The notes beneath the pieces are model-generated. The model was not told where the DNA came from and ran no database searches. It worked only from the letters and a program-made list of their open reading frames with translations. A stretch of 64,000 nucleotides of DNA from Bacillus massiliglaciei (GTDB taxonomy: Bacteria > Bacillota > Bacilli > Bacillales > DSM-1321). A program made the translations under genes and the position numbers. Below, in pieces: positions 33,473-42,974 of this stretch. The number at the start of each line of letters is the position of its first letter. Positions within the stretch are counted from its first letter, which is position 1. The stretch is from positions 114,041-178,040 of the forward strand of contig NZ_LT622356.1 in the NCBI RefSeq assembly GCF_900098925.1, given 5' to 3'.

Positions 33473-34387
33473 TTACGATTTATGTTCTTCGGTCAAAACC
33501 GTTTTCGCCATTTCTTGATCGAGGTTTTCAAAATCATAGTAGGAAATTGTTTCATAGAGTTCGCTTCTCGTCTGCATATCCTGTAAGGCCGCCTTTTGCG
33601 TGCCTTCCTTTTTGATCAGCCCAAAGACCCGTTCATAGGCCTTGGCCGCCGCCCTCAGGGAGGTCACCGGGTAGATGACCATCTGGAAGCCCATGTCCTG
33701 GAATTGTTCTGCGGTATAGTAAGGCGTCTTGCCGAATTCGGTCATGTTGGCAAGCAGCGGAACCTGAACCCGGCTCCGGAACTGGCGGAATTCTTCCTCC
33801 GATTCCAGCGCCTCCGGGAAAATGGCGTCCGCTCCGGCCTCCGCATAGGCAGCCGCCCTTTTGACGGCGCCGTCCAGCCCTTCGATGCTGCGCGCGTCCG
33901 TCCGGGCCACAACAACCAAGGAAGGCGCCGCCTCTTTGATCACCTTGATTTTCTGGACCATCTCGTCTGCCGGAATGACCTGCTTCCCATTCAGATGGCC
34001 GCATTTTTTCGGGAGCTGCTGGTCCTCCAATTGGACTGCGGCAACATGCGCTTCCACCATTTCCCTCGCGGTTCGGGCCGCATTCAGGTAGCCCCCGTAT
34101 CCCGTATCAATATCCGCGAGAACCGGCAGATCGGCGGCGCGCACAAGATCCCTCGCGCGCTCTGCCACTTCCGTTGAATGGATCAGTCCAAGATCCGGAA
34201 GCCCCCGGCTCGCCGTATACGCAGCCCCGGATAAGTAAAGGGCGGAGAATCCCGCCTGTTTGGCAACAAGGGCCGCCATCGCGTCATGGGCGCCCGGCAT
34301 CTGCAAAATCTCTTCCCCTGTCATGAGTTTCCGAAATCGAGCCGCCAGCTCTTCCTGTGTTGACGGCTGATCTACAATCCACACCAT
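33473..34387 (-). CDS. prpB: 2-methylisocitrate lyase
   Basis: Isocitrate-lyase-superfamily enzyme (304 residues) that cleaves 2-methylisocitrate to pyruvate and succinate, the last step of the methylcitrate cycle. Motifs include the metal-site DIDTGYGG (about 90-97), the catalytic loop around KKCGHLNGKQVIPADEMVQK with its Cys (about 127), and VVARTDARSIEGLDGAVKRA. It starts after AAGGAGGCGGTTCC, 15 bases behind prpD. Confidence 0.94.
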   Translation of the reverse strand: MVWIVDQPSTQEELAARFRKLMTGEEILQMPGAHDAMAALVAKQAGFSALYLSGAAYTASRGLPDLGLIHSTEVAERARDLVRAADLPVLADIDTGYGGYLNAARTAREMVEAHVAAVQLEDQQLPKKCGHLNGKQVIPADEMVQKIKVIKEAAPSLVVVARTDARSIEGLDGAVKRAAAYAEAGADAIFPEALESEEEFRQFRSRVQVPLLANMTEFGKTPYYTAEQFQDMGFQMVIYPVTSLRAAAKAYERVFGLIKKEGTQKAALQDMQTRSELYETISYYDFENLDQEMAKTVLTEEHKS

Positions 34388-34402
34388 GGAACCGCCTCCT
34401 TT

Positions 34403-35836
34403 TTAAATGAATAAATCGATGAATTCAGGAACGCTCATCTTTTCTGTTTGATCCTGGTCAAAGCAGACGGCCTGTATGGCCTGCTGCTGTTTTGCTGAAA
34501 AGCGGGTCTTGATATTCGCGATGAATTTGTCCTTGATCTTCGGAATCGCTTCGTCCCGGCGGAAACGGTGGCCCAACGGGTATTCAGCCTCTTCGGTTTC
34601 CGTCGCCGTCCCATCGCTGAAACGGATTTGGATGCTATTGGCGATTGAGCGCTTGCTCGAATCGAGGTAATCTTCACTGTAGGCTTTGTTTTCCGCGACT
34701 GTCATCTTGCCGCGCAGAGCATCGATTCTTGGGTCGAGCGCCGCCTCGTTCTCGTAATCTTCCGCTTTAATATCGCCTTTTAACAGCCCAATCGCCGTGA
34801 TGTACTGCAGGCAATGGTCGCGGTCCGCCGGGTTATGGAGCGGCCCGGTTTTATCGATGATCCGGATGGCCGATTCGTGGGTCGTAATCTTGATCTCGGC
34901 GATTTCATCCAGCCGGTCCGCCACTTGGGGGTGAAGCCTTACGGCGCATTCTGCCGCCGTCTGGGCATGGAATTCCGCCGGATACGATACTTTGAAGAGG
35001 ACATGCTCCATCACATATGAATCAAGCGGACGGCCGAGCACCAATTCTTTCCCTTTAAAAAGGACATCCTGGAAGCCCCAGCCCGGTGCCGTTAAGGCCG
35101 TCGGATAGCCCATTTCCCCTTGGACAGCCATCATCGCCAGGCGGACGCCTCTGCTCGTCGCATCGCCGGCTGCCCATGATTTGCGCGATCCCGTATTCGG
35201 CGCATGCCGGTAAGTTCGCAGTGATGAATTATCGAGCCAGGCATTGGAAAGAGCGTTCACGATTTCCTGGTGTGTCCCGCCGAGCATCTTCGTCACAACG
35301 GCAGCGGTGGCAATTTTCACAAACAGGACATGATCGAGACCGACACGGTTCAGGCTGTTTTCCAATGCGAGCACACCCTGGATCTCATGGGCTTTGATCA
35401 TCATCTCCAGGACATCCCGGACATGCAGGGGCTCCTTCCCTGCCGCAAGATTTGCCCGGCTGATATAATCTGCCGCAGCCAGGATCCCGCCAAGGTTATC
35501 AGAAGGGTGGCCCCATTCTGCCGCAAGCCATGTATCGTTATAATCGAGCCAGCGGATGATGCAGCCGATATCGAAGGCCCCTTTGACCGGATCGAGCACA
35601 TGCGGAGTTCCGGGCACCCGTGTTCCATTCGGCACGAACGTCCCCGGAACGACCGGTCCCAACAGCTTCGTGCACTCCGGATACTGCAAGGCAAGAATCC
35701 CGCAACCGAGCGTATCCAGCAGGACATAATGCGCGGTCCTGTACGCCTCCGCGCTCGTGATTTTTTTGTCCAGAACATAATCGGCGATTTCTTCCAACAA
35801 TACATCGGTCTTCGTGTTCTCATTCGTTTTCAGCAT
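34403..35836 (-). CDS. prpD: 2-methylcitrate dehydratase
   Basis: MmgE/PrpD-family dehydratase (477 residues) that turns 2-methylcitrate into 2-methylaconitate. Family stretches are [40 protein letters not shown] and [20 protein letters not shown]. The final hydration to 2-methylisocitrate is usually done by aconitase; no such gene is in this operon, as in B. subtilis. Start after AAAAGGAAGGTGTCCC. Confidence 0.95.
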   Translation of the reverse strand: MLKTNENTKTDVLLEEIADYVLDKKITSAEAYRTAHYVLLDTLGCGILALQYPECTKLLGPVVPGTFVPNGTRVPGTPHVLDPVKGAFDIGCIIRWLDYNDTWLAAEWGHPSDNLGGILAAADYISRANLAAGKEPLHVRDVLEMMIKAHEIQGVLALENSLNRVGLDHVLFVKIATAAVVTKMLGGTHQEIVNALSNAWLDNSSLRTYRHAPNTGSRKSWAAGDATSRGVRLAMMAVQGEMGYPTALTAPGWGFQDVLFKGKELVLGRPLDSYVMEHVLFKVSYPAEFHAQTAAECAVRLHPQVADRLDEIAEIKITTHESAIRIIDKTGPLHNPADRDHCLQYITAIGLLKGDIKAEDYENEAALDPRIDALRGKMTVAENKAYSEDYLDSSKRSIANSIQIRFSDGTATETEEAEYPLGHRFRRDEAIPKIKDKFIANIKTRFSAKQQQAIQAVCFDQDQTEKMSVPEFIDLFI

Positions 35837-35921
35837 GGGACACCTTCCTTTTCCAGTAAAAGTTGATTATGATAGACAGGGATATTCGCCAAAATATCCT
35901 GATATTTCCGGCGGGCGCCTT

Positions 35922-37064
35922 CTACAACTCCCCAGTTGTTTCATGCAGGGCGCGCCGCCCTCCTGTATAATGCACGCGCGGACGGAAAATCCGGTTATGG
36001 GCATGCTGCTCAATCACATGCGCGCAAAGCCCGACCGTCCTGGCACTGAAAAAGATCGGGGTATAAAGCGGAATCGGGATGCCCAGCATCCAATAGACAG
36101 GAGCCGCATAATAATCGAGATTCGGATAGAGCCCTTTCTCCCTCTCCATGACCCTTTCACCCGCTTCGCACATATCCAATAAGGTATAATCTCCTTTCAT
36201 ATCGCACAGCTCCTTCAGCGCTTCCTTCATCATCAAGGCCCTTGGATCCATTTTCTTCATATAAACCCTGTGGCCGAACCCCATGATCTTTTCTTTTTTG
36301 TCCAGCTTCGCCGCCAGCATCTCTTCAAATCTCTCGGCACTGCCCGCTTCATGAAGCATATACATGACCGCCTCATTGGCCCCTCCGTGCAGGCTGCCTT
36401 TTAAGGAAGCCGCCGCACCGGTCAAGGCCCCGTACAGGTCCGACTGTGTCGAGGCGATGACCCTTGCCGTGAACGTCGAGTTCGGCATTTCATGCTCACT
36501 GTACAGGACCAAGGAACGGTCAAAGATTTTTTCCTCCAACGGCGACGGCGCCCGGCCGGTGATCATATAAAAGAAGTTGGCACTGTAAGAAAGGCTTTCG
36601 TCAGGTCGGACCGGCTCCATCCGCTGGATGACCCGATAGCTGTTGGCCGCAATGTTCGGCACTTTCCCAAGCAATTGATATGCTCGGTTCTTATTCACCG
36701 GAAGCGAGCGTTCATCCAGGACGCTGTCATAGCCCGAGAGCGCCGAGATTCCGGTGCGGAGACCGTCCATCGGGTGCGTATTCTCCGGGAGAAGCGCAAA
36801 CAGTTCCTCGAGGTCCGCCGGGATGTCATATTCCGCTTTCAGCCTCTGTTCCAGCGCCTCCTTTTCTGGAGGATCCGGCAATTTTTCCTCCAGCAGCAGA
36901 TGGATCATATCGAGATACCCTTTTGACTTGGACAGTTTAATCAAATCATAGCCCTGGATCACAATTTCACTCTGCACCGTATCCAAAAAGGAAATTTTCG
37001 TTTCCGCCGCCACCACACCGTCTAACCCCGGCGAATACTGATCTTTTGCTTTCACGCCCTTCAT
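35922..37064 (-). CDS. prpC: 2-methylcitrate synthase
   Basis: Citrate-synthase-family enzyme (380 residues) that joins propionyl-CoA and oxaloacetate. Recognised from MKGVKAKDQYSPGLDGVVAA, HEMPNSTFTARVIASTQSD and FGHRVYMKKMDPRALMMKE, carrying the catalytic His residues, with the final Asp region near the C-terminus. The ATG at 37064 follows GGAGATGGGGGG. The frame is open for 78 more codons upstream, but the family start is here and that stretch lies in the riboswitch leader. First gene of the operon. Confidence 0.94.
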   Translation of the reverse strand: MKGVKAKDQYSPGLDGVVAAETKISFLDTVQSEIVIQGYDLIKLSKSKGYLDMIHLLLEEKLPDPPEKEALEQRLKAEYDIPADLEELFALLPENTHPMDGLRTGISALSGYDSVLDERSLPVNKNRAYQLLGKVPNIAANSYRVIQRMEPVRPDESLSYSANFFYMITGRAPSPLEEKIFDRSLVLYSEHEMPNSTFTARVIASTQSDLYGALTGAAASLKGSLHGGANEAVMYMLHEAGSAERFEEMLAAKLDKKEKIMGFGHRVYMKKMDPRALMMKEALKELCDMKGDYTLLDMCEAGERVMEREKGLYPNLDYYAAPVYWMLGIPIPLYTPIFFSARTVGLCAHVIEQHAHNRIFRPRVHYTGGRRALHETTGEL

Positions 37065-37298
37065 CCCCCCATCTCCATTGTAAGCCTTTTCAAGATGAAG
37101 CAAAAAAATATCCCTTTCCTCGTCCTTCTCTGTCCGCAGCATAATGTCACTCACCTGACGGGCATAACAGGAAATCAAGGGCACCGACTTTTCGGCCATG
37201 AAGTTATTCATTACGCACGCTTTAAAACAATCGGTAAAATACTCAACAGTTCCAAACAAATCAGTCCACCTCAAATGTTTTCTGCCTAAAAAAACCAT

Positions 37299-37330
37299 GA
37301 AAAAAACAACTCCCCTGAAAAGAAGTTGTT
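37299..37330 (-). terminator. Riboswitch-controlled intrinsic terminator
   Basis: Minus-strand stem AACAACT / AGTTGTT with an 11-12 base loop, followed directly by T7. It lies between the cobalamin aptamer and prpC. It is the expected off-switch of a transcription-terminating riboswitch. Confidence 0.8.
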
Positions 37331-37399
37331 AAGATTCCGAATCGATACGTAAATAAACATGTTCTTATTCCATGAAAAAACATGCCTTCATCGCCCGCA

Positions 37400-37620
37400 C
37401 TTAACACCCCCTATCCTCGTAGGTATTGATGTGTGCTGAAACAGGCAGGTCTCCTGGCTTATGGTCATCGCTCTTCGAACCTTCCCATCTTCATGTCGCT
37501 GAAAACAGTGGCCATTTCGAATCGCTCCCAAATACAGTTGCGGGACAGCGCCGGACTCCAACCGGTCTTCCCTATTAAGCAGAGGATCCGCGGATCGTCT
37601 GCACCTGATTCTACACGTAT
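37400..37620 (-). promoter_or_regulatory. Cobalamin (B12) riboswitch
   Basis: Minus-strand RNA with the conserved B12 blocks in order: AATAGGGAAG, then AGTCCGGCGCTGTCCCGC, the B12-box core GCCACTG (37507-37513), GATGGGAAGG, AGAGCGATGA, and AAGCCAGGAGACCTGCC (37460-37444). It follows a sigma-A promoter and precedes an intrinsic terminator and prpC. Adenosylcobalamin or another cobalamin is the expected ligand. The aptamer 3' edge is approximate. Confidence 0.95.
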
Positions 37621-37635
37621 TTAGCTGTCACATTC

Positions 37636-37664
37636 AATATAGCAAATATTGGGATTATTAGCAA
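37636..37664 (-). promoter_or_regulatory. Sigma-A promoter of the prp/valine operon
   Basis: Minus-strand TTGCTA (37664-37659), a 17-base spacer and TATATT (37641-37636). Transcription would begin near 37629, just before the cobalamin aptamer. Confidence 0.65.
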
Positions 37665-37822
37665 TTTTTATTAACATTCTCCCTCACTTCTTTTATCAGA
37701 AACATAGAGTTCGATATGGAGAGATTCCGAGCGTTTTCGCCGGACATTTACACCGGCAGCTATCAGGCCCATTAACTTGAAAGAGTAAAAAGGGACGGCT
37801 CATCGGAAGCGTCCCTTTTGCT

Positions 37823-38710
37823 TTATTTCTTTATAATGTCCACTTTATCATCGATGCGCACATAGCGAATGCAGTTCTCATTTTCAGGAGAGATGCCGGA
37901 AACCTGGAACATGCCAACGAATCGATATCGGTTAAACCCGAGGCTGTCCTGGTACTTCGCAAAGACCGCCCGCTTCCGGCCGAGGTTCAGTTCTTCCATA
38001 TAGCGTCGCTTTCGTTCTTCCACGACGGTGCCGTCTTCATGGGATTCATCAATATAAGACCAGTCCTCTGCCAGGAAGTTCAGCCAGCCCCCTGCTGCGG
38101 ATTTGCCGGTCCCATCTATCATAATCGACAGTTTCGGACACCAAAGCCACGTATGCCCGATTATATTGAAAAAGCTTCGCTGATACCCTTTGGCGTTCTT
38201 TCCAAATACAGTGTTCGCAATATCCTTGATATACATGAAGGAAAAATTGTCATAGATGGATAAATGCCCCTGTTCCTTCAGCTGCAGAAGTTCTTCCTCA
38301 TAGGTCCCCCATTCCAATTCCGTCTTGGAAGCCTTCTCTTTTATAAGGGCTGCAGCTGCCTCGATGGATGTATGGATTTCTTCAATCGATTGGGCTGCGT
38401 CGATTCGAATGCATTGAAAATCTTGGATTGCCTCCTCGTTAACTGCAGAGATGATATCATCCATGCGGAGCTGGTCCTCTGTTTGCCGGCCGCGATGGTA
38501 AGCTTCATCGACTTCGATGCCAATATGGAGCTGCGGGAAATAGAGATCAATCAATGCATATGTGCCATTTGGGCGTTTCACGTATTGCTGGCTGACCGGT
38601 TTGATGTCCAGGCTGTCCAGTTTATGCCAGATAGCCGTTAAAATATAATTCTCGTAATCTTTCCTTTTTGTCCGGGAAAACGTCTTGATTAAGTAATCAC
38701 GTTTATTCAA
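37823..38710 (-). CDS. PvuRts1I/AbaSI-family modification-dependent endonuclease
   Basis: A 295-residue type IV restriction enzyme candidate. The N-terminal half is a Vsr/PD-(D/E)XK-like nuclease: RPNGTYALIDLYFPQLHIG, then IEVDEAYH, with Asp55, Glu66, Asp68, Glu69 and His72 as likely catalytic or metal residues. The C-terminal half (about 160-295; GYQRSFFNIIG, SLGFNRYRFVGMFQVSG) resembles the SRA-like domain that reads 5-hydroxymethyl- or glucosyl-hydroxymethylcytosine. The start is TTG after GGAAGGTGTACAGAG. It stands alone with no methylase, as expected for this class. Specificity is inferred from the family. Confidence 0.82.
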   Translation of the reverse strand: MNKRDYLIKTFSRTKRKDYENYILTAIWHKLDSLDIKPVSQQYVKRPNGTYALIDLYFPQLHIGIEVDEAYHRGRQTEDQLRMDDIISAVNEEAIQDFQCIRIDAAQSIEEIHTSIEAAAALIKEKASKTELEWGTYEEELLQLKEQGHLSIYDNFSFMYIKDIANTVFGKNAKGYQRSFFNIIGHTWLWCPKLSIMIDGTGKSAAGGWLNFLAEDWSYIDESHEDGTVVEERKRRYMEELNLGRKRAVFAKYQDSLGFNRYRFVGMFQVSGISPENENCIRYVRIDDKVDIIKK

Positions 38711-39143
38711 CTCTGTACACCTTCCAGATCTCTTTGATAAAAAACACCTTCAGCGAGAACTCAGGACATCGCCCGAATTCTTGATAAAGGTGGGTTTTTC
38801 TTCATTATACAGGATAAGCATGCCCCCCTGTCCGGAGCTGGCATGATTCTTAATATGTTTCTAGTATAATGGCCCTCCCCACGGTTTCCTTCTCCTTTTA
38901 TTCGCCGCAAACGGGTCTTTCCCTTCTGCTAAACTAGGTATTTTTCCGTATTTTTTGAACAGCCGTCCTTTCGCAGCTCTAAAAACTGGCGCTGATTCCC
39001 CTGAAAATCCTGGATTTTTTCCATTTTGCTGACTAAATAGTTAATATTCCTCATTATTAGATACTTTATACTATTCTGAAATAAATCCTGTTATCATAAA
39101 TTAGGAGTTTGCAAAACTTCTAAAATCACATAATAAGGATGGA
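38711..39143. other. Intergenic region between the endonuclease and nucleotidase genes
   Basis: Divergent promoter region of about 430 bp with no supported gene. CACCTT (38750s) and AAGGTG followed by GGTTTTT (38795-38805) form a loose terminator-like pair. A TATACT near 39069 could be the -10 of the nucleotidase gene, but its -35 is poor. No operator was recognised. Confidence 0.4.
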
Positions 39144-42100
39144 ATGAAAATGCCGGGTAAATTCATGGGTTATAAAGTATTGGCCAGTTCATTGGCCGTA
39201 ATCCTGCTTGGAACAGCTTCTGGCGCCGGGGATGCCGATGCAGCCGCGCCAAAGAAGAAGATTCAGTCAACAGTGGAGCTTCGTTTAATGGAAACGACGG
39301 ACATTCACAGCAATCTGCTCGACTTCGACTATTACAAGAATAGTACGGCGCCGAACCTCGGATTCTCCAAAACGGCAGCACTGATCAAAAAAGCAAAGGC
39401 TGAAGCAGAGAACTCTGTCCTTGTGGATAATGGCGATTTGATTCAAGGAACCCCTCTCGCTACCTACAAAGCAAAGATCGACCCTCTGAAAGACGGAGAA
39501 GTGCATCCGGCCATCAAAGCCATGAACCTGCTTGGCTATGACATGGCGACCCTCGGGAACCACGAGTTCAATTATGGGCTTGATTTCCTCGATGAAGTCT
39601 ATGATGACGCGAACTTCCCTGTTGTCAATGCAAACGTGTACGCAGATGATCATGATGACAATCCGAACAACGACAAGAATCAATTTACGCCTTATCAAAT
39701 CGTCAATAAAAAGGTGAAGGATGAGTCCGGCAAGACGAACGTCATCAAAGTCGGCTATATCGGATTCGTTCCCCCTCAGATCAATGAATGGGACAAGGCC
39801 AATCTCGACGGCAAGGTGATTACGAAGGATATTATTAAATCAGCGGAAAAATATGTGCCAGAGATGAAAAAGAAGGGCGCCAACGTGATCATCGCCATGG
39901 CCCACTCCGGATTCAACGGCAATGAGGCCAATACGGAAGACACAGTTTATTCTTTGAGCAAAGTGCCCGGCATTGATGCCATCACCTTCTCTCATACCCA
40001 TAAAACATTCCCGGCCAAGGACGAAACAAGCCTCGATGCCCTGTTTAAAGATGCGGACGGCAAGCCCCTTCCCGGCGTGGACAATGAAAAAGGAACGATC
40101 AACGGCGTTCCTGCTGTACAGGCGGGTTACGGCGGCGGTTCCCTTGGCATCATCGACCTGACTTTAGAAAAGGTCACCGGCAAATGGTCTGTGGCGGACT
40201 CCCAGTCCGAAACAAGGGAAATCAATGCCGTTCAGCCGGACAAGGCCGTTGCAAACGCAGTCAAAGCCGAACACGAAGCAACGCTTGACTATGTCAATAC
40301 GCCGATTGGCACGACGACAGACGATATCCACAGCAATTTCAGCCTTGTGCAGGATGACCCATCCATTCAGGTGGTCACCAATGCCCAGAAGTGGTATGTC
40401 GAACAATACATCGCACTGAATAAGCCGGAGCTGAAGGACCTGCCGATTCTGTCTGTGGGCGCCCCTTTCAAGGCAGGACGCAACGGAGTGGATGAATATA
40501 CGGAAATCAAAAAAGGCGGCCTGACCATCCGGAGCGCCGGAGACCTGTACCTGTATGACAACACACTTAAAGCGGTTAAGCTGAAAGGCTCCGATGTGAA
40601 GGAATGGATTGAAATGTCTGCCGGAAAGTTCAACACGATCGACCCGGACAAAGCAGGCGAACAGGAACTGCTGAACCCTTCATTCCCTGTTTATAACTTT
40701 GACGTAATCGACGGCGTCGAGTACCAAATCGATGTGACGAAACCGGCCCGTTACGGAACGGACGGCAAATTGATCAATCCAGATTCAAGCCGTGTCATCA
40801 ACCTTCAGTACAACGGAAAAGCGATTGACCCAGATCAGGAATTCGTCGTGGTTACGAATAATTACCGCGCCGGCGGCGGAGGAAACTTCCCAGGCTTGAA
40901 AGGCAGCGAATTGGTTGTCGATTCTGCGGATGAAAACCGTCAAGTCTTAATGGACTACATTTCCGAAGAGAAGGAAATCACGCCGACTGCCGACAATAAC
41001 TGGTCGATCGCTCCGATTTCCGGAAATGCAGATGTGACGTTCACGACTTCCCCGAAAGCGGAAGCATACGTGAAAGAAGACGGCCCGTTCTCTTACACAG
41101 GAAAAACGGACAGCAAAGGCTTTGGCATTTTCAAAATGAATCTGAATAAGGAAAAAGAAAACGTGAAAGTCCAGCTCTTAGGCATCAATGACCTTCACGG
41201 ACAGCTGGACACCATCACCCAGGTGAACGGACAGCCGGCCGGCGGCATTGAATACACGGCCGCTGCTCTCAGAAAAGAAGAGGCGACAAATCCGAACACG
41301 CTTGTGCTTCATTCCGGCGATATGATCGGCGGCAGTCCGCTGATCTCGGCGCTTTTCCAGGATGAACCGACCGTTGAAGTGATGGAATCCATCGGGTTCG
41401 ATGCCGGAACGCTCGGCAACCATGAATTCGATGAAGGCATCGACGAGCTGCAGCGGATGATCCGCGGCGGCGAGCATCCAAACGGAACAAAAGGCTATGA
41501 CGGAATGGACTTCCCGGTTGTCGCAGCGAACGCTTATGACACAAGGGACGGCAAACTGATTGCCGATCCATACACAGTCTTGAGCGCAGGCGGCCAGAAA
41601 ATCGGTGTCATCGGGGTCGTCACCCAGGAAACGCCATCTCAAATTGTCCAAAAAGGCAATGAATCACTGAAAATCACCGACGAAACCGAAGCAATCAATA
41701 CGTACACAGAAGAGCTGAAGGACCAAGGGATTGAGGCCATCGTCGTCCTTGCCCATAACCCCGGAACCCAAACGGGCTATACAGATGCTTTTGATGTCAG
41801 CAAAATCGCCGAACAGGCCGATGATGAAGTCGATGTCATCTTCGCCGCCCACAACCATGTGATGATGGACCGGGTTGTCGACGATAAATTGATTGTCCAA
41901 GCCTACTCATACGGCTCCGCTTTCTCTGACGTCGATATCGAAATTGACCCGGAGACAGGCGATATCGTCAAGAAATCAGGTGAAATCAAGACCGTCTTCC
42001 AAAAAGACTATACACCGGATCCGGAAGTGTCGGACATCCTGAAGAAATACAGCGATCAGATTGAACCGATCAAAGCAGAAGTCGTGGGCAAATCCGCAGC

Positions 42101-42656
42101 TGCCCTTCCGAAAGGCTATCCGACAACAGCCACTGAATTCGGCGACTTTGCCCTTGGCAACCTGATTGCCGACGGCATGAAGGCTGCGATGGATTCCGAC
42201 TTCGCCCTTATGAACGGCGGTGGTGTCCGCGCCCCGCTTGATGCAGGCGATGTGACATTTGGCGACCTATTCGCGATCCAGCCATTCGGAAATGTCCTGA
42301 ACAAAGTGATGCTGAGCGGCGCCGATCTGGAAACAGTCCTGAACGAACAGATTACAGCCAAAGGACTCGATTACCATATCGCAGGCTTCACCTACACATA
42401 CACCTATGACGACGCGGCCAAAGCCGGAAAAGTGGCCGACATCTTCCTTCCGGACGGAAGCAAGATCGACAAATCGAAGGAATATTCCGTTGTCGTGAAT
42501 AACTACATGTACGGCAATATCGATGCAAGCATCGGCGCCCTTTCTGAAAACATGGAAGTCGGACCGGTCGATCTCGATGCCACGGCAGACTATGTAAAAT
42601 CCCTTCCGTCACCATTTGAGTACAAGGCAGAAGGAAGAATCAAACGAGTGAACTAA
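39144..42656 (+). CDS. Secreted tandem 2',3'-cyclic nucleotidase / 5'-nucleotidase (YfkN-like)
   Basis: A 1170-residue exported phosphoesterase. Residues 1-34 are a signal peptide ending near ADAAA. Two metallophosphatase-nucleotidase units follow. Unit 1 has METTDIHSNL and LGNHEFNYG, then a 5'-nucleotidase C domain; unit 2 has LGINDLHGQLD and LGNHEFDEG, then its own C domain with NGGGVRAPL. Such proteins scavenge phosphate and nucleosides from extracellular nucleotides. Unlike B. subtilis YfkN, no wall-sorting signal or C-terminal membrane helix is seen, so it should be released. ATG 39144 or ATG 39150 may be the start. Confidence 0.92.
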   Translation: MKMPGKFMGYKVLASSLAVILLGTASGAGDADAAAPKKKIQSTVELRLMETTDIHSNLLDFDYYKNSTAPNLGFSKTAALIKKAKAEAENSVLVDNGDLIQGTPLATYKAKIDPLKDGEVHPAIKAMNLLGYDMATLGNHEFNYGLDFLDEVYDDANFPVVNANVYADDHDDNPNNDKNQFTPYQIVNKKVKDESGKTNVIKVGYIGFVPPQINEWDKANLDGKVITKDIIKSAEKYVPEMKKKGANVIIAMAHSGFNGNEANTEDTVYSLSKVPGIDAITFSHTHKTFPAKDETSLDALFKDADGKPLPGVDNEKGTINGVPAVQAGYGGGSLGIIDLTLEKVTGKWSVADSQSETREINAVQPDKAVANAVKAEHEATLDYVNTPIGTTTDDIHSNFSLVQDDPSIQVVTNAQKWYVEQYIALNKPELKDLPILSVGAPFKAGRNGVDEYTEIKKGGLTIRSAGDLYLYDNTLKAVKLKGSDVKEWIEMSAGKFNTIDPDKAGEQELLNPSFPVYNFDVIDGVEYQIDVTKPARYGTDGKLINPDSSRVINLQYNGKAIDPDQEFVVVTNNYRAGGGGNFPGLKGSELVVDSADENRQVLMDYISEEKEITPTADNNWSIAPISGNADVTFTTSPKAEAYVKEDGPFSYTGKTDSKGFGIFKMNLNKEKENVKVQLLGINDLHGQLDTITQVNGQPAGGIEYTAAALRKEEATNPNTLVLHSGDMIGGSPLISALFQDEPTVEVMESIGFDAGTLGNHEFDEGIDELQRMIRGGEHPNGTKGYDGMDFPVVAANAYDTRDGKLIADPYTVLSAGGQKIGVIGVVTQETPSQIVQKGNESLKITDETEAINTYTEELKDQGIEAIVVLAHNPGTQTGYTDAFDVSKIAEQADDEVDVIFAAHNHVMMDRVVDDKLIVQAYSYGSAFSDVDIEIDPETGDIVKKSGEIKTVFQKDYTPDPEVSDILKKYSDQIEPIKAEVVGKSAAALPKGYPTTATEFGDFALGNLIADGMKAAMDSDFALMNGGGVRAPLDAGDVTFGDLFAIQPFGNVLNKVMLSGADLETVLNEQITAKGLDYHIAGFTYTYTYDDAAKAGKVADIFLPDGSKIDKSKEYSVVVNNYMYGNIDASIGALSENMEVGPVDLDATADYVKSLPSPFEYKAEGRIKRVN

Positions 42657-42662
42657 TACAGA

Positions 42663-42707
42663 AAAGGACTGCAGCGAATCCCTGTGATTCTTCTGCAGTC
42701 CTTTTTA
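42663..42707. terminator. Intrinsic terminator of the nucleotidase gene
   Basis: Stem AAAGGACTGCAG / CTGCAGTCCTTT with a loop of about 18 bases, then T-rich sequence. It also closes the small minus-strand gene that follows. Confidence 0.85.
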
Positions 42708-42711
42708 CATC

Positions 42712-42864
42712 TTATTGATCCGCTTTTCCGTCAGTACGCTCTTCCTCCATCTGTCCGCTAAGAATCTGTTCTTCCGAGGCAATGCCGCCGACAAGATAGC
42801 TCGCAAGCTTGTGGTCTTTTTTCTCCTTGCTCTCTTCACAGTTTCCGAATAATGGCTGATCCAT
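42712..42864 (-). CDS. Small acidic protein, 50 residues
   Basis: Encodes MDQPLFGNCEESKEKKDHKL, then ASYLVGGIASEEQILSGQME and a short charged tail. The ATG at 42864 is preceded by GGAGGTGATAGG, a near-perfect ribosome site, which is the main evidence that it is real. The protein is hydrophilic with no membrane segment and one cysteine. No family recognised. It is convergent with the nucleotidase gene and shares its terminator. Confidence 0.6.
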   Translation of the reverse strand: MDQPLFGNCEESKEKKDHKLASYLVGGIASEEQILSGQMEEERTDGKADQ

Positions 42865-42974
42865 CCTATCACCTCCAGAAGTTAGGGTCCCTAAACCCGG
42901 AAGGATTATGTACAGACTCCGGGCTCCTTATTAGAAGGTTTACCCGTTTTCAGCCGTCTTACGCCTCATCTCAG

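Noticed and set aside
37065..37298. 78-codon N-terminal extension of prpC
   Set aside because: It begins in the T-run of the riboswitch terminator and has no ribosome site. The family start MKGVKAKDQYSPGLDG has GGAGATGGGGGG in front.
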